Part shown: piece by piece, positions 54,665 through 64,000 of the stretch
How the letters are laid out: every line of letters starts with the position of its first letter
Numbering within the stretch: position 1 is the first letter of the stretch
DNA from: Pilasporangium apinafurcum
Lineage: Eukaryota; Oomycota; Peronosporomycetes; Pythiales; Pythiaceae
Direction: 5' to 3'
Assembly: GCA_001600495.1 (NCBI GenBank)
Contig: BCKE01000001.1
Span: forward strand, 1,153,865 to 1,217,864
Length of the DNA stretch: 64,000 nucleotides
The notes under the pieces: model-generated
Told to the model about the DNA's origin: nothing
The model's database searches: none
The model's input: only the letters and a program-made list of their open reading frames with translations
Position numbers and translations under genes: made by a program

Positions 54665-57600
54665 TTACGCAGCAGTGGACGTTGGGGTCGTGGTTGACGT
54701 CACTGTTGTTTTCACAACGTAAATCTGTCTTAATGCCTTATTCGTGGTCATTGAATTCGGATACTCCTTCTTGTTGGACGAACTCTTCGTTCGATGCTTC
54801 TTATGCGGCGCAGTTGACGGCCTATGTGAAATGACCGAATCCGATAAAGCTGGTGTTGCTTGCTCCTTTCCTTCAGATTGCGGTTTAATGCTTGCAGGAT
54901 TGTCCATATTGGATGGTGGTGTGGGTACGGAAGGCGCAGAGAGTTTCGGCTTGTAAACCATTGATAACTTTTTCTTCGGAACAGTCTTGCCGGTATGTGC
55001 TGACCACTTACACTCATCTGTGTTTGTCACCATTCCTGATGTTGATCTCTCCGTTAAAGGCATTTGAGATTTGTCGGAAGACGATTTGCTAGACTTTGCT
55101 ACAAATTGCTTCTTTTTCGTGTTTGTTGTGATATTTCCACCCACATTTTTTGCTTTTTGTGAGTAAATCTGTCGCTTATCCTCACGTTCATCTGCTGACT
55201 TCGTTCTATCAAGTTTTGCCATCGGCTTTTTAAGTGGTTTAATGTCTCCATCCGCAACATGTTCGCTGTTAATTTCTTCCGAACTTTTGTCCATCACCGG
55301 ATCATGTGTCGAAAATGGTTTTGTCGCGTGCTTGTGTGTATTACCATTACCATTGCTTCGAGGTGTCATCTTTCGAGCCGTCTTAGACTCCGTTAATTTG
55401 GTCGGACGAGTAGTTTTCGTGTGTTTAACTGGTTTGAGGGAAGCAATTCGCCAGTCTACATGCTGTTGCACCGTGGAATGTGGTTGCGACGGTTTCTGTG
55501 TACTATTACGTTGAACATTACATTCTGCCAATGCAGGAAGATCGCTCATGTTCCCCCTGTGAGATTCCTGCTTGTGTTTTTGATGTGCTTTTTCACCATC
55601 GATCTGTTCAGATGTAACTGGAGAGGAGAACCGTCCGGTTGAATTCTTCACGCAAGTTTTAACCTCACTCACAGGATCCGACTGTGGTAAATTGCTAGTG
55701 TCAATCCGGCATTCCTCCGTTGGTACAATCGATGCAGTTTTCATTGCTTTTTGCACCCTTACTCCGACGAGTAAGGCCCGCACCTTCGATTCTTGTGGAG
55801 CTGCGAATACAAATTTCGTGGTCGTTAATTGGTTTTTCGCAGCTATTTGACGCTTTTGTGGACGCTTATGCCTGGTCGCAGCTTCCCGTAGCCGTTTTTT
55901 CTCCAGTAAAATAACTCTCCTCGACTTCACAGTCTGAAATCTGTTTGCAGCATCATCAGGAAGGAACTCAATCCCTTCCTGCGCATCCGTCAGCACAACG
56001 ACACCTCCACCTTCCGGTATATGCTTGAGAATGTCTACATCCATGATCATTCTAGCTTTACTGTGATGAACTCCCTTGCTTTTCATTGTTGAAATATGGT
56101 CGCTGGTGCTCGAGTCAATCCTATCTTGATGATGATTCGCCGATAATTGGTTATCTGGTTTCATATGCCCTCGATCAGGTGTGTTTTCGTGCCGTAACTC
56201 CATTGCCTTGCTTCGTAGTATAGGTGAAGGTCTAGCTTTGGCCATGTCTCGATGCTTTGTGGCTGATAAGCGGATTGGACGAGTGGACTTTCTAATTTCT
56301 ATCGACTTTGATGGTGCTTCGCCATTTTGTTCAAAAGAGCGATCATGTTTGTTCTCTTTCACGGTGGAATTGCGATCTAATTCCTCTTGTTTGACAGTGA
56401 TCTTCGAAATATTTATCGTATTGATTTCAGTTGGAGCACTTGATGACGCCTTCTTCACCACCGGACGATATACAACAGTGTATTTCTTCCCCTTGGATGG
56501 CGCCACAACTCTTTTATTTTGCAAACTTTTACGTTTTCCAGTATCATGTTCCAGTATTGGAGGTTCATCATCAGTATCCTCAGCCGGTTCGCTACGCCCG
56601 ACCCTCGGCTTCACTGCTTTCGACACAAGTTTTTGCTTCTCATTATGTTCCACAACTGCTGGAAATGCGGTTGGTGATTTTTTCGCTGGACTAACTAGGT
56701 CGGATTTTGGCAGAGAGTCTGATATATTATCACCTTTCTCCTCTTTGTCTGTTTGTTTTAACTCCAAAGGACATTGTTTCTTCACCAAAACATTCTCAAC
56801 TGTAACAGTCTTTTCCTCAACAGGGACAATAGCTGGAGATGAGGAGCGAGATCTTCGACTACCGGACGTTTTAATATCGTCAGCGTTAATCATACCGCCG
56901 GTTTTTGGATCAAATAACATTTTTGGCCCAGATCGCTTCAAGATACGAACTTGTGTGTTGGAAACTGATACACTCTCGCGCGGCACAGATGATACCGCTG
57001 CTGTGTTTTCAGCACCTTGTTCATTCATTTTGTTTGCTGTTTTGGATGCAGGCAGCTGTGCAGAAGACGTAGCAGCTGGAATTTCCTCCTGATGGGTTCC
57101 GGGCGTGTTTTTGAGCGTGATCGCTTCTGCCAATCCCCTTGAGCAACTTTTATCAACTATAGCTGATGGCATCAGCGACGGCTCTGATTGATTGGATTCT
57201 TCTACATACTGGTGCATCTGTTTAGGATCTTCGGCACGTGCAATGCCGTTATGGCCAAGGACCTGTGTCGGTGATTGAAAGGACGATTCGTGACGGTAAG
57301 CGAGCGAAGGTTGATAATGAATCTCTCTCCGATCCATTTCATGCTCAGATAGTCGTCGATCATTCTTATACGGTCTTTCATCTTCATAAACGTGACGACG
57401 ATGATATGGGTGGCGATCCGGTGCATAATATCCATGATGATCTAGTTGGTTGTGGCTATTCGCACTTGTGTAGCCCATATACCGATTATAACGAGCGTCA
57501 CTCGGATTATAGTGACTATGGCTGTGTCCACCATGAGAACCATAGTCATTATGATTATATCGATACCCATGTGAAGAATTATGATCGTACTGAAATCGGT

Positions 57601-58378
57601 CGTAAGGATTGCCATCTGGCAAGGGCATTCGTGATGCATATCGCTCGTCTTGGGAAGTATAACTGTGATGTCCACCAGATTCGATAGCACTATGTCCATG
57701 ATGACTCTGTTGATGATTTTCATGATAGTGTATGCCTTCTGCCACCGCATCTTGCAGCGTTGGGAACTCTCGTTCTTGTTGAAGTTGACGGAACCGGGTG
57801 GATTGCACAATATCTTGCTCCACGGCGTCATCGCCCCATCGTCCAGAACTAGTGGTTCCTATAGAATGCATGCTGCCAGGATTGGATTTTATTGTTGATG
57901 ATGGTGCACCCCATACACGTGGTTTTGGATCATGTAAGCGGTCTATTCGCTCTACTGGCTCTGCTGTAGCTGATTGTTCACTCTCCTTTTCGTCCACAAT
58001 AGTGTCATTGTTACTGCTTTCACCCCACCCAGTGCGTCCACTTGGCACGAGGTTGATGTGCACGTCTTGTCCCTGGTTTTCTTTCCGCAGACTCGGTGTA
58101 TTGATCGGCGTTGGTGCAGCCACGAGATGCGTTTTGGCCGCCGTCGCACCAGTGCGATTTCCCAGCACGAGCATGCGTTTGGGGAACAAACCTAGCAACA
58201 CACCGATATTGGACAACACAATGATCACACCGTATTAGTATATCAAACCTGTATTAAATGTCCATCCGTTTGCAGTTCTACCTGCATTGTCGACAGCCTT
58301 GGTAAGCGGTGCTTTGTAAAGTGCATTCAGATTTTTACTGGAAAACTTGGGTTTGGCTTTCGTATTCGAACCGGTCAT
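54665..58378 (-). CDS. PRRC2/BAT2-like protein
   Basis: Two exons, 58282-58378 and 54665-58191 (1,207 residues). The 90-bp intron has a perfect TACTAAT-type branch site near its 3' end. The join restores the BAT2 N-terminal domain: [20 protein letters not shown], then [13 protein letters not shown], then [30 protein letters not shown] and SGRTGWG. An EFPTLQDAV motif follows, then a His/Tyr/Asn-rich disordered region (about 165-330). A very long charged, low-complexity tail ends it. PRRC2 proteins are large disordered RNA-associated factors linked to translation initiation and stress granules. The tail keeps short basic blocks ([13 protein letters not shown]-type) near the end. No enzymatic domain. 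Confidence 0.85.
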
Positions 58379-59008
58379 GCCCTTTTAACGATAATATTGA
58401 GAATGAATCCGCGTGCGCAGGACGTGAAGCGTTGCGTTGCCTTGGCATCAAAGAGAAAGAACCGAAGGAAGGAAGAGAACGATCCTTTGTAACCACCACC
58501 GCTTGCCTACCCACCCGCCTGGCACTTTTTCTTTGTTTCTTTTGCTTCTATAACGCTTCCGTGTTTCCTTTTCAGAGGTCAAGAATGAGGTTTATTTTTA
58601 TTAAGAGGTTTTTTACTAATAAAAATAAGGTTTTACAAAATAGAGAGCTCTACATATGATCGCCACCAGAACCTGACTTTAAGAGTATTTCTCTTATATC
58701 TTTGTACAGTATGCATTATAGTTAATTTGGAAATATGTCACTATTAAGAGGATTTATAGATATAAAACCTTGATTGAAACAGCCCATTTTTGGGGTGTGC
58801 CCTGAAAAGTCACAAAGCCAAGAAGCGTTGCTTGTTTGGAGATCTGATCACAATGTAGCTTTTCGCGTATCTACAGAAAGAACACATGGAGGACCGCTGA
58901 TAGCTATAGAAATATGGAACTACATATGCATGCGAGGGTATATACATTTGCGTTCTTCTTTCTTTAATTATCCCTTCTTTTCACCATTCTGTCTCTCTCT
59001 TGTCTATA
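58379..59008. other. gene-free stretch
   Basis: Promoter of the PRRC2-like gene plus AT-rich spacer; the frame 58309-58659 is a shadow of the first PRRC2-like exon. No RNA gene or repeat seen. Confidence 0.35.
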
Positions 59009-60328
59009 TTAGCAAATTGAATCCACGCCGTTCTGTTTCGCTACTTCTCGATTGTTCGAGTTGAATGCGTAAAGTCCATTGTTCACACCATCGTCAAACT
59101 CATCCACCGCTTCTTCCAATCCATCCACACTCACGCGCTTGTACGGATACGCTAGTGGCTGATGGCCATTCGCGCCGTTTACCATGTTCCCAGAATTAAG
59201 ATGACCTGTTGGGTATTGCATGCATAATGGGACCCAACTGTGTTCAAAATGGAAAAATACAAGCGCTGAGATCATTACACCAAGTACCACGTCCACTGTG
59301 TAATGTTTCCGTCCAGAGATGCAGAGCGCCGCGAGGACGAATAAATACGTTATCCCCAATGTCCACCGCAGCTTGGAAAAATGAGGAAAGTGGCGGTCCA
59401 ATTGACGCAGGTACAACAGCAATGCGCTGGTAGTATAAGCCATGTGGCCAGAAAATATAAGGTCACCACAGGAGTTGTAGTTGCCGTAAATCGGCCCCAC
59501 GCGTGTGACGATGTCGATCCAATTCTTTGGGGGGAAATAGTCCGGACTTCCAAGCCGGCAATGAGGAGCTGGCCCTGGAAGCGATGTAACCGCGACGGTC
59601 AACATCCGCAAGAAGTAACAGACCGTTGCGATTCGAAAAAAAGATGAGATGACTTTGCATCGGTTTTCGCGCTTCATGAACAACGACTGGATCACAAACG
59701 TCACGGGCACAAACGCCGTCAAAATGTCACTTAGCGGTCGCCATTTGGAATCCACTGCTTGTTCCGGAATCAACATAAAACCCAAGTCTTTCAGTGGCAC
59801 CGCTGATGGCACATGAATATAGAACGCGATGTTGACAGCAAACACCATGACGAGTGACATCGCTACGAAAATTTCCGCGTGGTCGAGCACCGAGTTCATG
59901 TGTTGATCGTATTTCGAGCGCACAAAATGCCGGAAATAGAAAAACGAAATTGTAAAGAGCATCCACACGCCTCCCCATGTCGCGCGCGTGTGGTGCCCTT
60001 CTGGCTCGACGACAAACTTGAAAAACAGCACCCAGACCATCACACCGACACCCACAATCAGTACAGTGAGAATCACAAACAGCACGAAGCTCAGAATCTC
60101 ACGCAGGTCAAGGTTTTCCCGCCAATGCCGACTGTCTTTGCCCTTCAAATTGCTGTTCGTCTTACGGTTAAGTCCACCACCGTTTGCGCTAGGATTGTGG
60201 ATGGGTAACGTCTCTTCCATACTACTATTTGCTTTTTCGAGACTGGCGACGATACTGGCGGCGGGTCCAGACATCTTACGCTTGGTACGATAGAAAGCGG
60301 ACTTGACGAAGGGGAAATAGGACGCCAT
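59009..60328 (-). CDS. sphingomyelin-synthase-like phosphotransferase (PAP2 family)
   Basis: A single exon of 439 residues with about six membrane helices between residues 75 and 365. The catalytic triad of the sphingomyelin synthase/PAP2-C family is visible: His295 in CGDLIFSGHMAYT, and His342 and Asp346 in SGRKHYTVDVVLG. The family moves a phosphoalcohol head group between a phospholipid and ceramide, giving sphingomyelin, ceramide phosphoethanolamine or inositolphosphoceramide in Golgi or plasma membrane. Which head group is used here cannot be read from the sequence. Oomycetes are known for ceramide phosphoethanolamine-type lipids, which would suit. The cytosolic N-terminus is Ser/Asn-rich and the C-terminal tail is acidic. 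Confidence 0.87.
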   Translation of the reverse strand: MASYFPFVKSAFYRTKRKMSGPAASIVASLEKANSSMEETLPIHNPSANGGGLNRKTNSNLKGKDSRHWRENLDLREILSFVLFVILTVLIVGVGVMVWVLFFKFVVEPEGHHTRATWGGVWMLFTISFFYFRHFVRSKYDQHMNSVLDHAEIFVAMSLVMVFAVNIAFYIHVPSAVPLKDLGFMLIPEQAVDSKWRPLSDILTAFVPVTFVIQSLFMKRENRCKVISSFFRIATVCYFLRMLTVAVTSLPGPAPHCRLGSPDYFPPKNWIDIVTRVGPIYGNYNSCGDLIFSGHMAYTTSALLLYLRQLDRHFPHFSKLRWTLGITYLFVLAALCISGRKHYTVDVVLGVMISALVFFHFEHSWVPLCMQYPTGHLNSGNMVNGANGHQPLAYPYKRVSVDGLEEAVDEFDDGVNNGLYAFNSNNREVAKQNGVDSIC

Positions 60329-61431
60329 GATGACCCGCAGCTCCGAGAAATCAGCGCTTGCCGATTCCTATGCGTGAGAAGTCGAAATGATCAGCAACGT
60401 TGGTGGATGGGTGAACTGCCTGAATAAAGGGAGAGATGATTTTTTTGCCCACCAGCCCAATAAAGCTTTTCCCCTACCCATAATATTCAATAACGGATTC
60501 CCATTGACTAAAAATAGAATTAAGTGGATTTTTATTGGCTAAAATAATGGATCCCTAGCTGGATTCCTCACATGAACCCCACATGTTTACGCCTTGGATG
60601 ACTAACACGATTGACACAAAGCAAATATGTACCGAAGGGATCCACTTCGTTCTTTTCCTGCTGTCATTACGTTTTACAGTATGAAAAGACTCGAGACGAG
60701 ATGGCAAACACAGGTACATGATTTCCAGTTCCTCCTCTTCTGCTTAGTAGATTTATGGCGGTACTATACCAGATAATAACGACTAGTGAAGACCGATCGA
60801 CCTGTTGGAAAACTTTGCCTACACTTTTGTGGATTGCAGAATGTGAATACAAACTCTTGAATGTTCATGTTGATGGATCGCAATCACACACGCACATGGA
60901 TGAGTTTTGGTACTCTAGTTTGTCTATAGGATTGTTTGTTTCCTTGCTCAACTCGACAAAATCATGTCTCTGACATAACTGCGTGGATACGAAGAATGGG
61001 TTAAAGGGCATGTGCGAAAGAAATGAGGTCCAAGGAATTCAAGTCCATGACATCACCATCCCCAAATGATGGATACAGTGCCCTTTGAAATCATCTTAGT
61101 GGTGTGCAAGCGAGCGTCCAAGTCAGTAGCAGTCGATTTGAGGAGGTGGGTGGGTGGGTGGTGATGACGAGACTGTTGGTAACAGAGATCCTTCAAGATA
61201 GATGGTGTGCATGTCACAGTGAGAATCGCCACTGTTCACACGAACAGTACATCGTCCAATCGATCAACCAATGACAGAATGGACAAGTTCGGGTCTCTCT
61301 TTCTCTTTAACGTCTTCATTATTTTAATCGAAATGCAGTTATTGCTTGAGTGGATGGTAGGAAGAATCGACAAGCATGCCCTCGTTTCACATGCGAAGTC
61401 GATTTTTTAGTTATTAATGACTGTGGCACTA
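60329..61431. other. 1.1-kb gene-free stretch
   Basis: It contains the promoter of the sphingomyelin-synthase-like gene and an uninformative spacer. A (gggt)n run, ggtgggtgggtgggtggt near 61145, is G-quadruplex-like. Frames at 60755-60973 and 61207-61760 match nothing I know; the latter overlaps the 3' end of the FYVE-RING gene. Confidence 0.35.
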
Positions 61432-62837
61432 CTATAGCTCAGAATACGAGTTGGCAGCTCTGTAGTATGACGAACCAGGATATCCCATATTCATGCCACG
61501 AGGAGGACCACGCATACCACCAAAGCCCATACCTCCGCCTCGACCCATTCCCCCTTGTTGCCCAGCAACTTGGACCAAAAACATGTGACCAGATGGACAT
61601 GCCACACGCCTATTTTCACACAAATCCCAAATCAATAAATTACACACTTTTTCACAATTGTGAATTAATGGATCAGACAACAAACTTACATGTTATACAT
61701 GTGAGGCAGTACTCGCATCTGGATATGGCATTGTGGACATCGCACAAGTGCACCATGTGAACTCGCGCGATACGACACGGGCTGATTGGCTTGTGAAGGT
61801 GCACTGCTTGACATTGACAATGATGGTTCAGTTGGTCGTGTCTTTACATCGCGTTCCGTTACGGCACTGCCACAATCCCGACAAAAACGATGCCCCACAC
61901 GCACACGAGGATGATCGCATTGTTTTCTCACTTGCATTTCCGCCATCGTAGATCGACACGATGGACATTTGTCGTAGTTAGATGAATCGGAGCGCTGAAT
62001 TTCTTTCAAACAACTCCAGTGGAAACTATGGCCGCATGCTGTGGTGTAGATGGCATTGCCGACATCCATTGTATCGAGACAAATGGCGCATTCTTCTGCT
62101 TCTTGGACCACTGTAGTGGTAACGCCTCCATTTTCCATACTTGAAGCTGTCGCCGCTGTGGCGGTTGCTCCTGCAAGCTCACCGACCAATTCATAGGAGC
62201 GTTTTTCGGCATCTTCAATAAATAAATCGATTTCTTTCGTATACAGCGCCACTGGGTCGCGACCACAATCGTCCACGCTACGGCATCGCCGAAGTTTGCT
62301 GCGATCTGGTCGTGGACCAAGATGTTTCTCTTCCAGCGCTCGCAGTCGCATTTCCTGCCGCGACTTTTCGCGTGCAATTTGTTCTGCTCGTTCCTGTTCA
62401 CGTCGCATCTGTTCCGCTGCGCGCATCCGTTGTTCTTCCTCTGCGACCGCCTGCTGGCGCGCACGGGTTCGCTCAATGTCTTCGGCACGTCGTCGTTCCA
62501 TGAGCATCTGATTCTGGTCCTGAATACAACGGTCGCACACTCGCACAGGCTCGTTGTTGTACCGCACCAGCGTCGCACTAGGCATAACCTTGTGAGATCG
62601 AGCACAGCTTCCGCAAACAGCATTGCCACACGCCTTTGAAATAAAAAGACCGAAGCCATGAGAACGACGATTCCCACAGTTTGAGAAGAACGGCAAACAC
62701 GAATTAAAACGTACCCGACAACGGTGTTTGCGACGGAAAGCATGAAATTTTTTCTCACAAATGGAACATTCACCCGCAGCATCGTACATGGCGTCCGTCA
62801 TGGTCTGAACAGCCCCATTCGGGCGCATCATCATCAT
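61432..62837 (-). CDS. FYVE-like + RING-H2 protein
   Basis: Three exons: 62715-62837, 61690-62633 and 61432-61609 (414 residues). A FYVE-type zinc finger spans the first splice: CSICEKKFHAFRRKHRCR|ACGNAVCGSCARSHK ... VRVCDRC (about 24-90). A Glu/Arg-rich coiled coil follows (AEEEQRMRAAEQMRREQERA). Then comes a RING-H2 finger, CAICLDTMDVGN...CGHSFHWSC...CPSC, typical of E3 ubiquitin ligases. Further Cys pairs (HRFCRDCG, VRCPQCHIQMRV) suggest extra zinc sites. The last exon adds a Gly/Arg/Met-rich tail (GMGRGGGMGFGGMRGPPRG). FYVE would place it on PI3P membranes, RING would pass ubiquitin, and an RGG-like tail may bind RNA. Substrate unknown. Confidence 0.88.
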
Positions 62838-63185
62838 TTTTTTTTCCCTGGCCCCCTTCGCCGAAGAGCTCCGCTTCTCTCTATGTTGTCTTTTGTTTCC
62901 ATTCAGTCGGTGAAGAGAACGGGACCCAGAACACCCTCTGCGAGCGGGTTGCTCCCACTATTTGTAAAACCCGTTTACCCGAAACCCATAATAAGAATAG
63001 CACTAGATGAAGCAGTAGATAACGGCCGCAAGAGCGCAAATGGGTTTACAGATTTCAAATAAGAAAGAACCGAACCCGTTCCGGGTCTGCATAAAAAATC
63101 AACAATATGAGATAGTTGTGGAACATATATGGTGTGCTTGTATGTGGGTTGACTTCACTTTATGGTACATTGCTATATGGAAAAG
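62838..63185. promoter_or_regulatory. promoter of FYVE-RING gene and 3' flank of TIPIN gene
   Basis: A 348-bp spacer between two minus-strand genes. T9 at 62838-62846 lies at the very start of the FYVE-RING upstream region. No further gene seen. Confidence 0.35.
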
Positions 63186-63857
63186 CTACAGCATGGCTTC
63201 ATTACCGTCGTCTGATTCATATGGAAAACCTCTTTCCTCTTCTTTTTCTTCTTCACCAATTTGATTCTGACGACCTTGCACTCGCCTCATTTCTTGTGTT
63301 CGTAAGTCAGCCAGGAGTCCTTGAACCTGTGATTTATGCGTCACAAGTCATCGTTAGATACAACAACAAATGGCTTAGACGTGTGCAAACAACAAACATA
63401 CACCGTGCATCTTGCCGAGTGTTTCGGTACGATCAACGAAATCTTCAAAATTAAGTCCAGGGTAAAGGTCAAACGCCCACTGCTTGTACATTTTCATCAG
63501 CGAACTTAGTGCTTTTGCCTGGCATACCATAAAAAATTCACTCCATTAGTCGCTCATAGTACACTTAACCCACGTGCACATGCAACAAACCTCATGTCCA
63601 GTTACATCTCCACTGATTTGATAAGGAAACGTGGAATAAATCTTCTTTAAACCTTCGTCGGATAACAGATGCGATTCAGTAAGAGCCTTGCGCTTCCTTT
63701 TGACCAGATTCTCCACAGGAGCGGTTGGATCTGTAATTGTTTGACTGCTACTGTCATCTTTATCATTCGTATGGGCAACAGTTGTGGTATTACTTCCTCC
63801 TTCTCGTTGACGTGTAAAGTCCGTCTCATCATCTCGTTCCCAGCCTCGTGTTGCCAT
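63186..63857 (-). CDS. TIPIN: TIPIN/Swi3-type replication fork protection protein
   Basis: Three exons: 63591-63857, 63402-63518 and 63186-63326 (174 residues). The Swi3 domain covers about residues 55-135: KRKRKALTESHLLSDEGLKK, then IYSTFPYQISGDVTGHE, then MYKQWAFDLYPGLNFEDF and VDRTETLGKMH. This matches the Tipin/Csm3/Swi3 pattern of LL...GL and W...LFP.L.FEDF.DR.E.LG. With Timeless/Tof1 it stabilises stalled replication forks and helps checkpoint signalling and sister cohesion. The acidic C-terminus (EEEKEEERG) is short. I chose MATRGWERDD as start; the frame stays open to an ATG at 63920, which would add 21 residues. The second donor GTATGT was preferred to one two bases away because it keeps frame. 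Confidence 0.87.
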
Positions 63858-64000
63858 TTTTTTAGCGCTCTTGCCCTTTGGTTTTGGCGCCAACACACGG
63901 TAATAAATTATGTGGACCACAATTTATTAAGATTAAACTGTTGAAGAATTGAAACGCCCAGGGTTAGGCTATTGTTTGTTGGTGTTGACCCTGTCATATA

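Noticed and set aside
56181-57092. 303-residue plus-strand open frame
   Set aside because: It is antisense to the PRRC2-like coding exon, with Ser/Phe-rich composition mirroring the Lys/Glu-rich sense strand.
62006-62782. 258-residue minus-strand frame within the FYVE-RING gene
   Set aside because: It is an alternate frame of the same exon; the zinc-finger frame has full domain support.

Overview
The window looks like gene-dense nuclear DNA from an oomycete (stramenopile). The evidence is short GT-AG introns of about 70-95 nt, oomycete-style fusions and families (FYVE+SYLF, FYVE+RING, repeated helicase-associated domains, bZIP-like+START-like proteins), eukaryotic housekeeping genes (RPS3a, PGM3, OST3/6, TIPIN, COA3), Tc1/mariner elements and eukaryotic TnpB-like (Fanzor) remnants. 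Base composition is AT-leaning and intergenic spaces are small except in repeat-rich zones. I cannot name the species; nothing here fixes the order within the oomycetes.

Layout. 1-1.9 kb: a tRNA-derived SINE, a 29-bp tandem repeat and a decayed DDE transposase. 1.9-6.5 kb: two intact genes and one decayed copy of a four-exon family coding for a basic region, a coiled coil and a START-like domain. 6.8-7.9 kb: an intronless ACR3-type arsenite transporter. 8-12.4 kb: two Tc1-like elements in otherwise gene-free DNA. 12.5-13.5 kb: a fatty-acid-hydroxylase-superfamily enzyme. 13.9-15.6 kb: a TnpB/Fanzor remnant. 15.6-19.2 kb: a head-to-head pair of FYVE-SYLF genes. 19.3-20.6 kb: OST3/OST6. 20.7-21.6 kb: a further Fanzor fragment and an aldo/keto reductase fragment. 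22.3-24.3 kb: phosphoacetylglucosamine mutase (five exons). 24.8-29.2 kb: one decayed and two intact tandem copies of the bZIP/START-like family. 29.5-31.8 kb: an LRR protein. 33.7-38.1 kb: two divergent Fanzor pseudogenes in tandem, the second followed by a strongly folded segment. 38.3-64 kb: ordinary gene-dense DNA (CLASP-like TOG + CAP-Gly, a 1,778-residue PH + ankyrin protein, a helicase-associated repeat protein, RPS3a, an FHA protein, a TIM-barrel isomerase-like enzyme, a BART-domain protein, a small basic protein, COA3, a PRRC2/BAT2-like protein, a sphingomyelin-synthase-like enzyme, FYVE+RING and TIPIN/Swi3).

There is no operon logic, but several divergent pairs share short promoters (17.1-17.6, 45.7-46.0 and 52.7-52.9 kb). 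The two most interesting themes are: (i) at least four TnpB/Fanzor-family remnants, three of which have compact hairpins directly 3' of the final zinc-finger/RuvC segment, where the guide RNA of this family is expected; (ii) a local expansion of the bZIP-like+START-like family with fixed module-per-exon architecture and an intron that is identical between two otherwise diverged tandem copies. All exon joins were made by eye from splice signals, reading phase and paralogue comparison.
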